Shown here one piece after another: positions 32,125 through 43,575 of a DNA stretch of 64,000 nucleotides; position 1 is the stretch's first letter, and every line of letters starts with the position of its first letter. The stretch is from Oreohelix idahoensis (taxonomy: Eukaryota; Mollusca; Gastropoda; Stylommatophora; Oreohelicidae), in NCBI GenBank assembly GCA_024509875.1, contig JAMPIV010021230.1, positions 127,501-191,500 on the forward strand. The letters run 5' to 3'. Below the pieces are notes generated by a model, which saw only the letters and a program-made list of their open reading frames with translations, made no database searches and was not told the DNA's origin. Both the position numbers and the translations under genes were made by a program.

Positions 32125-35100
32125 ATTCACTTCTTCTTCTTCGATCCTTAACCACCGACCGTCAAAGCAGTCAGTGGCCATCACGCCTAGTGGCGTCTTG
32201 TAGGGCAACAACAAATTGATTCCACTTTGCACGGTCGGTGGCCATCCTTCGTACAGTGCCCCAACTCTGGTTCATTCTTTGCATCTCAGCCTCCACAGTC
32301 CTCCGCCAAGTTGTTTTTGGTCGGCCTCTCTTTCGCTTTCCTTCAGGGGTCCAAAGCATAGCTGTTCTTGTGATGGCATCGGGGTCTCTTCTGAGGACAT
32401 GACCAACCCAGCTCCAGCGTCTGCCAGCTATGATGGTATGCATGTCCTCTTGCTTGCTACGAGTAAGCAGATCTTGGTTGGTGATGGTATTCGGCCAAAA
32501 GATTCGGTGAATTTTTCTTAGGCATGTTGTGTGAAAAGAGGACAAATTTTGACATTTCTTTCTCTGTGACTCTCCAGCATTCCGCACCATAGAGAAGCAC
32601 AGAAAGCACGCAACTCTGGTATAATCTTAATTTTGTGCTTGTGCTGTATTGGGAGGACTTCCAGATGTTATTTAGGCTAAAGAAGGCTGTTCTTGCCTTA
32701 TTCATTCTGATGTTGATGTCTTTGCCTGCCCCACCGTCTGGTGTTACTATGCTTCCTAGGTATGTGAAGGTATCTGTCTGTTCCAGTTGCTGATTCCTTA
32801 CTGATATGGGCTCAGGGTTGCTCACATTGAGCGTCATGACCTCAGACTTCTTTAAATTGATGTTCAAGCCCACCTGCTGGCTAAATTTATTAAGTCTATC
32901 CGTTTTTTCCTGGATGTGTTGATGTGAATGTGCCAGCAGTGCAGTGTCATCTGCATATTCCAGATCTTCCAATGTTGAAAATGTGGTCCATCTTATTCCT
33001 CTTGGACTGCCCTCTGTTGTCTGGCGCATCACCCAGTCTATGACTGTTAAAAATAGAGTGGTTGATAAGGGGCATCCCTGTCGTACTTCTGTCTTCACCT
33101 CGAAGGTTAGGTTGCTCTGCCCAACACTACACGTAAAGTTGGCATAGAGGCTTTTTATGATTGACACTATGCACCTTGGAATTCCATAAGCCCTCAGTAT
33201 TTTCCATAAACTGTCCCTATGTATGCTGTCAAAAGCCTTTTCAAAATCAACAAAATTAATGTACAGCTGTCTTTGCCATTCTGAGCACTGCTCTATAATG
33301 TTCCTGAGAGTGAATATATAGTCTACACATCTTCTGTTCTTTCTAAATCCTGCTTGTTCTTTCCTCAGTTTGTAGTCTACTGCCTTTGAAATTCTCTGTA
33401 TAATTATCCTGCCTAGTATTTTGTTGGGAATGAGAGAAGAGTGATTCCTCTCCAATTATTGCAGTCTGAAAGATCTCCCTTCTTGGGCAATTTGACAATT
33501 ATTCCTTTGTTCCACTCTGATGGTGTTGTCCCCGTTTTCCACACTTGTGCAAATAGTGGTTCTAATAGTTCTGCTGCTAGCTCAGGGTCTGTCTTAAATA
33601 GCTCTGCATTTAAGTTATCATGGCCCGGAGCTTTACCGTTCTTTAACCCTTTGATTGCTGTGATGATTTCTTCTTTTCGTGGAATGTCTGTATTTACATC
33701 TAGATCGTTTTCAGCCTTAGGAACATTCAATTGTGTCTCTGGTATTTCCTTGTTCAGAGTTTCTCTGAAGTGCTCTGCCCATCTTGTCTCCTGTCCCTCT
33801 GCTGTCTTGATGAGATTTCCTTGCTTATCTCTTACTAATGTAATATTGTTTGCACCTTGTTTTCTGTTGATGAATTTAGTTATTTTGTATACTGTGCTTT
33901 GTTCATTTCTCAGTGCTGCCTCTTCTGCCTGTTTTGCAAGATCGTCTAGGAAATTCCTTTTGTTGGCTCGGGTTTGGCGTTTAACTTCCCTGTCCAGTTG
34001 ACTGTACTGTTCGCTATATAGTTGCTTTAACCTGGGGGACTTCGCTTCTGTTTTCTTTCTTTTCATTTCCTTTCTCATCTTTATGGTGTTTAGTGTTTCT
34101 GGTGTTATCCAGTCTTGCTTCCTTCTTTCCTGGAATCCTAAGCATGATTTGCTACTTTCCTTATATATTGTTGAAATGGTGTTGAAATTCTGGTCTATAT
34201 CATCAGTCAATGTCTTTTCCTGGCTTTTGACAAATTGATATCGTTTCTTAATGTCGGCCGCAAAAGCTTTTCTGGTAAGGGGGTCCTTCAATTTGCTGAT
34301 GTAAAACCTTTTCTGTGTAGTTACAGTTGGTCCAGCCCTTCTTAGTTTCACTTTCAGTTTTGCTACTACTAAATGGTGATCGCTTCCCACATCTGCACCT
34401 CTTCTTACCTTCACATCTTGTAATGCATGTCTCCATCTACCGTTAACCATGATGTGGTCTATCTGGTTTCTGTCCCGACCATTTGGTGATTCCCATGTTA
34501 ACTTGTGAATTTCCTTATGTGGGAAAAGTGTTCCTCCAATGACCAGGTTGTTAATGCTACAGAAACTTATTAGCTTATCCCCATTTTCGTTTGCTATTCC
34601 GCTGCCGCATTTCCCCATTGTTCTTTCATTATATGTATTGTGTGTACCAACTTTCGCATTGAGGTCTCCCATTACTATAACAAGATCATATCTAGGTGTG
34701 TCCTCCATTTCTTTCTGCAGTTGTTGATAGAATTCATCCTTGACCTCCTCATCGATATCATTCGTTGGTGCGTAGCATTGTATTATTGTAGTGTTGGTGA
34801 ATCTCCCTCTCAATCTCAATCGTATCAGTCTGTTGTTGATGGGTTTCCATTCCAGTAATGTCCTTTCTATCCCTTTCTGTAGAATAATGACTACGCCTTC
34901 ACTGTGCTGTCCATCCTCTCTTCCAGAGTAAAGTACTGTTTCTCCTGTTGCTGTTTTAACTTTTCCTGCCCCTGTCCATCTGCTCTCGCTTATCCCCAGG
35001 ATGTGTAACCTATAGTTTCTCATTTCTGCCGTGACCTGTCTTAGTTTACCTGTCTCGTACATTGTCCTGACATTCCAAAATCCTATTCTTGTATCCTGTT

Positions 35101-35435
35101 TTGCGGTCAGGACATCCGTTTTCATGTCAGTGGCTTCCTTTCGGCTTTCACCACTGACAGTCATACGAGCCACAGACTCCGAATGTCCATCCCGCAGCAA
35201 AGTTTGTTCATTTGATGTTGTTTCCGTAACTTCATTATTTTTTTTACATAGACAGGGGTGTCAGCCCTATGCTAAAACCCCCAACCTGGAGGACCAGGGT
35301 ACCAGCTTTTGTCTGACCCCTACCCACACAGACCAGTCCAGCTTGGTTGAACCTACCAGGAGTAAAACTCCCACTGGCATAGCTCTGGGGATTGTCAGGG
35401 TACGCAAGCTGCCATACCGCTACAAGGTATAGGTA
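32125..35435 (-). mobile_element. RTE-A LINE, almost full-length, two frameshifts
   Basis: The element runs on the minus strand from a 5' leader at about 35435 to a (GAA)n tail at about 32131-32141. The leader includes GGCAGCTTGCGTACCCTGAC. The endonuclease-reverse transcriptase lies in 35200-32171. This is the most complete RTE-A copy in the window and serves as reference for the fragments at 0-0.5, 13.8-14.2, 24.1-25.2, 39.8-40.2 and 56.8-57.0 kb. Confidence 0.88.
32171..35200 (-). pseudogene. Endonuclease-reverse transcriptase of RTE-A LINE
   Basis: Three frames in order: 35200-33413 (595 aa), 33455-32457 (332 aa) and 32590-32171 (139 aa). The first has an apurinic/apyrimidinic-type endonuclease: GFWNVRTM near residue 40, ISESRW near 72, YAPTN, MGDLNAKVG near 175 and GSDHHLVV near 271. 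The reverse transcriptase starts with GKAPGHDNLNAELF near 520. The second has FRKNRRCVDYIF, FVDFEKAFDSI, VRQGCPLS and EYADDTALL near 166. The third has RRWSWVGHVLRRDPD and the terminal GRPKTTWRRT. Single shifts near 33430 and 32550 are the only breaks I see, so it is a recent copy. It would nick target DNA and copy its own RNA. Confidence 0.92.
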
Positions 35436-36925
35436 CCATTGATGGCAGTTGCATTCACTAACGATTACAATTTTGAACGCGTTGTTGGAAATGAGACAAG
35501 CAAGCATGTATTCTGTTGGAGGAGGGGTAGACAAGGGGAGAGAAATTATGGGATGGCTTAACACAAAATATATTTTAGCAGTAGAAATCTAAGAATGAGT
35601 GAGGAGAAAACTTGTTAGGTCCAAAAATCAAGTCTGTTTTTGCTTTTATTTTCAAAATTCAAATTGAAAAGCTTAGTCTTCCGACCTGATTGGTCAACGC
35701 ATTTTATATTATGGAAAACGTAGTTAGGTTTTTGCCATTTTGTAGAAAGCTGTCCCTGAAGCAGGTCGATGTGATCCTAGAAGTTTGACTTTTATTTGTA
35801 GCTAAAACTAAAAAGTATTTGTCATAGTCTAGCCAGCAGCAAAGCTGAATTAGTGCCATCCATCGCACCTGTGCTTATTTCATTGAATTCTGGTAAGAAG
35901 AATATCTATATTATTATGTAATATGTGCAAAGGCAAAAAGTGGGAAAGTGTATGACATGCCTAAAGAGACAGTTTGGGTATATCTATTTGATTTATGTTT
36001 GAATATTGCAACGTTGGAATTAAAAATTATTGTAGGACTAAAGTAAAATAGCAAGCCTCTGTGTTCGCTGAACACTATTGATTGCCTGGAGCGTTTATAT
36101 TTTGTAATAGAAGAAAATTATATGCATATAAGGAGATGTACATACTCTTATTAAATTGTGTTGAAGAAGACTATGTAAAATGACAGTGGCGTATCTGCCA
36201 TATGGACCTGAGGTGTGATCACAATACGATGTGAGTTCAAAAAACTTAGGGGCTGGTGCACTTGTAATGCACACGAGGCTGAACCCCATCATGTCATGTA
36301 GAGAGTTGAGGGAAAAATATAACAGATATGAAAAGGCCAGGGTGTCTTTTATGTTGCAGGGTTTTATTTCCTGTTACCAGCCGGTGACAGGAAAGCTGAA
36401 GTACGAGTGAAGACAGTAACGTCTCCAGTACAGCGTATTCTGCATAAAAATTGTCAAGTGGAGCTCTGAGAGCTGATGTTCTTTACAGAGCCATATCAAC
36501 GATTGAATCTTCACGAAGGAAATTTCAGGTTATGTGCCACAATCTGGGCAATCTGACACTTTATCTGGAGAAAACTGTTTCCATACCCATTAACAGAAAC
36601 TCTCGGGGAAATGATGACATAAACAGTCTCTCCAATAACTGACTCACATTATTAATTATTACTTAACAGGCTGTGAAACACCTTACGGAACATTTTAATA
36701 TTAATAGTATTATTGTTGGACCAAGAGTCCTTATTTTCAGTTCACTTTTCAGAGTAACATACATTTTCTTCAGTTTTAAAAGACCTGTCCAAAAGAGATT
36801 GCAGGACAGGCACAATAAATTGTACAAAAAAATATTTCCAAATTGAAAACTAAACAACAGAGTTATTAAGATTCTATTAGAGAGTTATACTGTGTTGTTT
36901 TGATGTACCATCATTTCATTCCATC
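35436..36925. other. Stretch without a recognised gene
   Basis: AT-rich non-coding DNA. No transposon ends, repeats or ORFs that I can support were found on either strand. Confidence 0.5.
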
Positions 36926-37359
36926 CCCTAGACCAGCGGTGGCCAAACTACGGCCCGCGGGCCAGATCCGGCCCGCCAACCAGTTTTGGTCGGCCCGCCA
37001 ACCTGTTTTGGCCGGCCTCTTATTGTTGATTGAAGCCACACTCTTCACAATGAAATAACACACAAATGGATGTTTGAAATAAATAATTACATGTCATATT
37101 ACAAATTACAGAACAAAATAAGACAACAGATTCATTATATTTTTTTTACAGTAATTTCAGTCGAAGACTGGTATACATGTCTTGGCAGATGTGCAGTACA
37201 GTAGTTTGCCGTTGCTTTCTGTACGTGGTTCATTATATATGTAAAACTAAATCTCAGAACGTTATTTTTTAATGATTTTATAGGTCTGGCCCTCTGGTGT
37301 TACCCTTTACCATAATCTGGCCCTCGGCCAACCTTAGCTTGGCCACCACTGCCCTAGAC
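36926..37359. mobile_element. hAT-type MITE (418 bp) with 8-bp duplication
   Basis: The element is 36934-37351. Ends read CAGCGGTGGCCAAACTACGG and, on the other strand, CAGTGGTGGCCAAGCTAAGG. The duplication CCCTAGAC at 36926-36933 and 37352-37359 is perfect. It has GC-rich ends and an AT-rich middle with no coding capacity. The ends differ from those of the MITE at 27.8 kb and the large hAT at 2.3 kb, so at least three hAT families have been active. Confidence 0.93.
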
Positions 37360-37539
37360 ACTAGCCACATCAAACACCATACATTAGAAGTAATTTACAG
37401 CACCGTGTGAGATCTTGAGAGGTAGCGTTAGATCCCTTGAGAATTCATCTTCTTCAACCACTAGACTCAAGGTCTTACATAGCTTGACCTCACACGGTTA
37501 ACACATCTAACTCTATCATTCTTATCTTTTACCATCATA

Positions 37540-38890
37540 ACCTCTCCAGCAATTTACTTTGCTACAAGACTTGTTAATTGACATGTCCAAAACTCAGCCG
37601 AATAGGAAATTGTAGTCTCTTAAATCAGAGGGTATAAGGGGTATACGTTGTATAAAGACACCTCCTCCCTAGCCACAGCCAGTAAGAATAGTGGCCTTGA
37701 TGACATGATGCATTAGTTTTTTAATCACAAGTCTTGTGCCATTGCGAAGTCGAGGTTGGTCTAAGTTACGTAGAAGCTTGATTGGTGCTCATACTGTTAG
37801 CTGAAGTCGATGAGAAGGTAAGCCTGGTGGTTCTAATGAATTTAGAATTTCTGTACGATAATTCACAACCTTTATAGAGCCTCAACGGTGTCAAACGATT
37901 TGTATGTATGGGAGTTTCCATGTATTAAATCTATAAGCTGATAATTAATGTTTTTCATGGCAACATTGTTTGATGCAAGAATTGCTCTTTCACATAGCCA
38001 CTTATAATTCTGGCAATTTTGTTCAAGGTTTGGAAATACCTTTGTTACCAGTTCCCCAACTGACTTCACCGCTGTACTGACAATGTCTCTTCTGCCACTC
38101 ATGATTATAGCATCCTTAATGCATTCCGGAGCATTAAAACGGCGTGCATGTTCTCCAGGTTATCTCTTGTCCGCGTCAATGATGCTGAAATTCCGGTATA
38201 GGTGCACACTCCAATGCGTACTTGAAACTTTTGACGTAGCTATACATTGAATGTAACATTTCGTGCAGCTTCAGGATGAGGTCAAATCGTGTTCCTTGGT
38301 TGTTATAGCATCTATTTTGTGCCTACCTTTGAAAGTCACCAACAAAATAAAGCTTCAAGTATCGAGGTTCTTCCATTGGTAGTGGCTTGAGGGATGCTAA
38401 TCCAAAGTACACCTGTCATTGAACTTTAAAAGTAGGCATGAAGCCTTCTGCTGTGATGATATTAGTCCCAAAAGATGTCATTTGAAAAGCACAGTTAGTT
38501 GTACTTTTGAATGTTCTGTTTAAAAAAATGGTTTGATTCCGGTGTTGTGTCAATTAGAAACTCTTTCAAAGGCTGCAGTGGTTCTAGAAGCAAGCTTAAT
38601 TGGCTTTTGCCGTTGGAGCAACACATGCCTGGTAGCTTCTCATCCCACTTCTTGACCTCATTGTGGTTACACAGTTTAGACATTGGGATAAATTTCACTA
38701 TTTTCTTTCTGTACATAGTCATGGTCAGGGTCATAACTGAAAGCACCTCGATGCCAATGTCTTGTAGTATATATGGTCGAATTCCCACCTCTACTTGCCT
38801 GTCTGGAACAACCTGTTGTCTAGTACGTCTTTGTTCTTGCGTCTCCTGTTTTCTGCTGCCTGCCTGGCTTCGTCAGCCTATTGCTTAATT
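37540..38890 (-). pseudogene. Helitron Rep-helicase remnant
   Basis: From about 38890 downward the minus strand reads parts of the Helitron N-terminal helicase-like domain: LPGMCCSNGKSQLSLL, LEPLQPLKEFLIDTTPES, KYN and CAFQMTSFGTNIITAEGFMP. Next come YFVGDF and FDLILKLHEMLHS. After an internal deletion it continues with the PIF1 helicase: YKWLCERAILASNNVAMKNIN, YKSFDTVEA, LNSLEPPGLPSHRLQLTV, LLRNLDQPRLRNGTRLVIKK and ATILTGCG. Frameshifts and stops are frequent. The Rep HUH nuclease motifs and most helicase motifs are gone. Confidence 0.8.
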
Positions 38891-39334
38891 AGTTTATGTT
38901 ATAATTTAGCGCTTATAATTGTTTAAATTTTAATGGCTTCTAATGAAATCTTGTTTTTTCTTTTTTTTCTTGTTTGAAAACAGGAAACGGAACAACAAAA
39001 ATAAAAACTTTGTTAGAAAACTGAAACGGAACGACGAAAACAAAAACAGTTCGAAAACGGAGTAAGACGTATTTCTTTCATTCCTAATAATAATATGTTA
39101 AAATATTACCCACAAAATGAGAATTCGTTTTTTAAGGTGTAATGAAGCACTATTTTAAATCATTCTGCCATTCAGACGATAAATGTTAAGGGGAAACAAT
39201 TCAATTAATGTCTAGCTTCCATTACCAAAAATATTGCGTCTCCTGAATTAACTTCTTGATGAATCCTTTTCTTGTGGGTTTTGAAGCCTGAAAACATGAT
39301 ACAGGCTTCGGAGCACCCCTCTAAAATCTTCCTG
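38891..39334. other. Stretch without a recognised gene
   Basis: AT-rich, with a repeated AAACGGAACRAC block at about 38985-39040 (AAACGGAACAACAAAAATAA, then AAACGGAACGACGAAAACAA). No coding signal. Confidence 0.5.
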
Positions 39335-39693
39335 CCATTGAGACAAATCCATTGATATAAGATACATAGATCCCGTTACACGCCCATTGAGACAAATCCA
39401 TTGATATAAGATACAGATCCCGCTACACGCCCATTGAGACAAATCCATTGATATAAGATACATAGATCCCGTTACACGCCCATTGAGGCATATTGGGAAA
39501 ATGGTGTTAGGCCCATATTTTCTCGACCATCGGCACACTAGGGGTGATGTGGTCAGCATCACGCCGGCCGCCTTAACCTTCCCATATGCTCTGTTACCCA
39601 ATTGAGGCTGGGTCGACCCAGGAGCCGTTTGCGGCCTAAAAAATATCACCTCATCTGGGGATCGAACCATGGACCACTGAGCTAGGAAGGCAG
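39335..39693 (-). mobile_element. Second copy of the tRNA-derived SINE with a repeated tail
   Basis: The body (about 39480-39693) matches the SINE at 1488-1754, including GTGATGTGGTCAGCATCACG and the B box region (GATCGAACCATGG). Its tRNA head is truncated at about 39693. At the other end a 49-bp unit beginning CATTGAGACAAATCCATTGA is present three times (39335-39481). The long minus-strand frame through it is a by-product. Confidence 0.85.
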
Positions 39694-39774
39694 ATAAACT
39701 TCGTTTAAATGAAAATTCTAAGTTTCTATAGCGGACAAACGTTCACAAATATAGATTAGATAATAAACTTGCAG

Positions 39775-40150
39775 AAAACAAAATACTCTGCCCCAACTGA
39801 CTCATACTTTTCATCTCGGCCTCCATAATGTTTTGCCAAGTAGTTTTTGGTCAGCCCCACATACGCCTTCCTTGTGGGGTCCATAGTAAGGCAGTTATGG
39901 TAAGTGATTCGGCGTCTCTTCTGAGGATGTGGCCAACTCAATTCCTGCAGCTACCTGTTATGATAGAGTGCATATCTTCTTGATTACTCCGAGTAGGCAG
40001 GTCTTAGTTGGTGATGGTATTCGGCCTAAAAATTCGGAAAATTTTCCTTATGCTGGTTGTGTGGAAAGTTGACAATATGGACATCTTTTATATTGCTGTC
40101 AGGAGTTCCGCACTATACAGAAGTGCAGAAAGTACACATTTCAAATACTT
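39775..40150 (-). pseudogene. RTE-A LINE fragment, reverse transcriptase C-terminus
   Basis: On the minus strand this aligns with the RTE-A 3' coding region: FHTTSIRKIFRIFRPNTIT, SNQEDMHSII, VGHILRRDA, ALLWTPQGR and PKTTWQNIMEAEM. It has several frame breaks and is more diverged than the other copies, so it is an older insertion. It lacks the (GAA)n tail. Confidence 0.8.
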
Positions 40151-40499
40151 TTCCTTTGTTTGTTCAATTATTTGAGTTGATATTCTCTTTTCTTTTTCCG
40201 TATTTTTCCTTACTTATTTCTCGTAATTTTTCCTAGCGTTACCTTTGTTGTTTAAATTTTTTTCATCTTTCTGTATCACTCATCATATCATTGTTTTTAT
40301 TCATTCATCATTTTTCTACGTGTTTGCAGTGTCCGTTGAATTTGTCTTGACCTGTCTATATTTGTTTTTGTCGCCTGTTTGTAACTGAGGCTAACGAAAG
40401 TTGATTCCTGAAACGTCCCGTGTTTCCTGTGTACCGTTAATTTGCAAAACTGATCCTATACTATTTTCTTTTTTTTTTTTAAATTAATATATAACTTTC
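40151..40499. other. Stretch without a recognised gene
   Basis: T-rich non-coding DNA, with an imperfect T run near 40470-40481. Nothing further recognised. Confidence 0.5.
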
Positions 40500-40620
40500 A
40501 TAAGCGTCCGATCGATAGAGTGATTAGAGCGCTCGTCTCACGCGGCAAAGGTGCTAGGTTCGGATCACAGTACCGACACGCTCCAATCTACCCAGCTGTA
40601 AATGGGTATCTGTTATTGTT
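40500..40620 (+). repeat. tRNA-like SINE or LINE 3' UTR segment
   Basis: Read on the plus strand it has a tRNA-like A-box region (ATAGAGTGATTAGAGCGCTC) and a B box (GGTTCGGATCA) in tRNA spacing. CTACCCAGCTGTAAATGGGT, a motif often found in invertebrate SINE bodies, follows. It abuts the stop codon of the minus-strand LINE at about 40621. It may therefore be that LINE's 3' untranslated region in antisense rather than an independent SINE. It is not a functional tRNA: the anticodon arm is not convincing and no CCA-end context is present. Confidence 0.6.
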
Positions 40621-41244
40621 ATTCAGAACTTATATCATTGCACTCCGGGCAAACCCATAGGTGCTCAGTCTCCATCAGTATATGTCGAAGAGTGTGAATG
40701 CTAACTGTTCCTGTAGCTCGCTGGTTGTAAACACGACGGATGCATCCTCTCATACGTCCATCTCTACTAGCCTTACGTTTTATGCCAAATTCCAACAGTC
40801 TTTCATTACTACATACCCCAGCATGACCAGGATAGTATATCTACACCAGCTCTTGTAGACTGGAAGCTTCTATGAATGTTTTCCATGCATGCTGCAACCA
40901 ACAACTTTGAACCTTCGGAACCCAAAGACGCAGCAATAGAGAATGCAGTCAGCGACTCATAGCTTGACTGCTTGCGTCAGGGTCAGCGAACCAGAGCTGA
41001 CCAAGACCCTACTCCACCTCCACGTGGTGGTCCTGGAATCAGGCTGCATCACTGCAGTCCGGCTGAGAGTAGGGATCGAAGAGGGAAGGCAAACCCGGTC
41101 CCCAAAAATGCCGTGCTGAAGTCGGATGTGCCGGCTGAAAGGCGCAGATATCGCAGCTCCGCTGTAAACAGACACAACGCAACCAACGTCCTTTTCAGGA
41201 CGAACGAGGAAGGAGGAAGAAGAAGAACCTTCCGAAGCGTGGAC
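40621..41244 (-). pseudogene. LINE RNase H second half and C-terminus, split by element B
   Basis: The minus strand continues the RNase H domain begun at 51.3-51.7 kb. It reads TLRKV next to the insertion. Further on it has IYYPGHAGVCSNER, the C-terminal RNase H motif, and then GTVSIHTLRHILMETEHLW and CPECNDISSE before a stop near 40621. Frames are broken. The family is an RNase H-bearing, I-group-like LINE. Confidence 0.65.
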
Positions 41245-43282
41245 TGTCGTGAAACGAAGTGTAACCCACTACTTTGTTAATCACTATGTCGAGATACAGA
41301 TTTGCTTCAACCAATCAACGATCAACGTTCACCAGTCTCTGAGACAGAATAAATTAACGGCCATCTTGTTCACGCAAGATGGCCGATGAAAACTGAATAA
41401 AATTAGGCTGTATGAGACCAGGTACAAAACCGGAGGAAACCAATCAACTTGCTCCGCCAGGAACCAACCGAAAGCTTTCCTCAAGTAGTTACTTGACTAT
41501 ATAATCGGGCGGATTTTATGCTAACCACGCAATCCCGAACTTGACGCCAGAGCTGAAGAGGAAGAAGCTGTCACTTTGATTGATAACTTACCTGAGGGCA
41601 TCGACCTGCAACCTACTTCGCTAAGTCGCGTCAAAACCTGGCCAGTTTAAAATCTTAGGAGGGTAAATATATTCACGATAACCGTTGGTATTTGTTGTGT
41701 GTCATTTATACTACCTATCAGGTTACTGATTGTATCTTGGGGAAATTAAGTATAATGATTGTATTTCCTATTATGATTGAATAGACGAAGACTAATAGGA
41801 CTCATACTTCAACCTATTGTCTCCTATACTTCAATCTATTGTCAGTCTATAACTTCAATCTATTGTCTCAGATAAGACCAACTGCAAATATAACCAAAAC
41901 AGTCCTTGTCAGGACTCAATCTATTGTATAACTTCAATCTATTCGCTGCAATCTAACCAAAACAGTCCTTGTCAGGACTCAATCTATTGTCGCATCTAAC
42001 TCCAATCTATTGTCTCCTATAACTCCAACCTGATATATCACCAAACAGTCCTCGTCGCATATACTCCTATCATAAGAACATAACAATATTGTTAGGATAT
42101 ATGTTACCAGCTAGTCTAGAGGGCGTGGTATAGTATAGGGGGAAGGACATTGTTGTATCACACCTAGGTGTACATATTATTGGATTTATTCATGTATTGA
42201 TTTATATTATGGGATGTATTCATGTATTAAATGTATTCATGTATTGAATCTATATTATTGAATGTATCCATGTATTAGTTTATCAGAAAGAATGTTTTGC
42301 AAGTAGACACCTGTCTTGTCTCGCTATTGCTAAATCATACTGAGCCTTGTTGTCATTCATCCCACATGCATACATCGGAGACACGCTCATTTCACTCACA
42401 CTAGAAATAGGTGGGCTTGAGGACAGAAATTAGCCCCTATTTTTGCTTTGTTACAGGTTTAATTGTGTCCTAAAAACCTGAGGTCGTATGTTCGAGTCAA
42501 TCCCGCTGCCTGGAACTCCGCAGGAGCATAGAGGTTGACCAGACTCTACATCTTTGGTCCCCCTCAGTCTTGGGTGGGCTAAAGGAACGATACTCTGCCG
42601 GTGGTGTGAACCAAACAAAGAAGAACAGACTTAAGAGAGATGAGTACACATTAGTACCATTTCTGTCGGCATTGTGAGCATAGAACTGTCAATGAAGAAA
42701 ACGTGAATTAACATAGCAAGAGACAAAATTAATAGCATAGCTGAGAAGTGTTTATATCCTTAATTAACAGCACAGCTGATCCATGTACTATAATTAATTA
42801 ACAGCACAGCTGATATAAATTTTTTGTTCCTATAATTGGAAAACTTGGTGTAAATATTTATTTACATATAAATATATATATAAAATATAAATATAAATAT
42901 TTGTAAATCATATGTAAACTTAAAATTTCATTACATTCCATTTTTTCAACATTCACCCTTCAGCACAAGAGTAGATAGTGTATATACTAAATAAATAATA
43001 AGGAAATTGTATTTGAACGACTTGTCAATTTTATCATTGTTAAGTAAAAATCTGTTTCCTTGTTGTTTATTAATATCACAGTTAGTTACACAGCGGAGGT
43101 GGCACTTTATGTCGGTCTCCTCTCTACTATTGTTTCGAGATCAGAACATTCACAGCCGTAACTAATTTGTGATACCAGTAGTTCTCTCCGACACTGGGAC
43201 TTCACCATTTTCTGCAGAAATTCTATTTCTGTAATTTTCAGTACTATACTGATCCTACAGCCAAATAAAACCTCTCGCCACA
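41245..43282 (+). repeat. 5' LTR of element B (2,038 bp)
   Basis: Nearly identical to 49335-51302, apart from an extra 70 bases or so near 41900-41985, where a CAAAACAGTCCTTGTCAGGA block is duplicated. From about 42780 onward small indels against the other LTR become much more frequent. Within the LTR a CAATCTATTGTC motif recurs many times (41810-42010). A B-box-like TTCGAGTCAATCCCGC lies near 42493-42508. Confidence 0.93.
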
Positions 43283-43283
43283 C

Positions 43284-43303
43284 TGGGGGCTCGTTCCTGG
43301 GAT
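43284..43303 (+). other. Primer binding site of element B
   Basis: TGGGGGCTCGTTCCTGGGAT begins one base after the LTR. The first 11 bases equal the common proline-tRNA primer site (TGGGGGCTCGT), and the rest matches with a small insertion. The corresponding site of element A is a variant of the same sequence. Confidence 0.8.
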
Positions 43304-43575
43304 ATTTCTGTATATCTTGAGCCATACTTAGTCTATTCATCCATCTACACTCTATCTTGTGCCACCCATAGATAACATAAGAAACATATTTTTGAAAAAA
43401 AAAATCCTATTATAGAATTTTTTTTTATTGTTTTCTTAGGAGGAGTACCATTTAGTACTCAGTAAATAGTTGATGCTCACAAAGTTGCACGGAAATTATT
43501 TGTTCATTTAAATTAATTAAGTTTAATTACAATAATTGGTTATAGTAGATATACATACCCTATCTAAGCAACGCC

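Noticed and set aside
32216..35432. Plus-strand ORFs of 60-190 residues opposite the RTE-A LINE
   Set aside because: They are antisense shadows of the endonuclease-reverse transcriptase coding sequence.
40500..40575. Functional tRNA gene
   Set aside because: A and B boxes are present, but no credible anticodon stem-loop or acceptor stem pairing, and the adjoining sequence is SINE/LINE-like.
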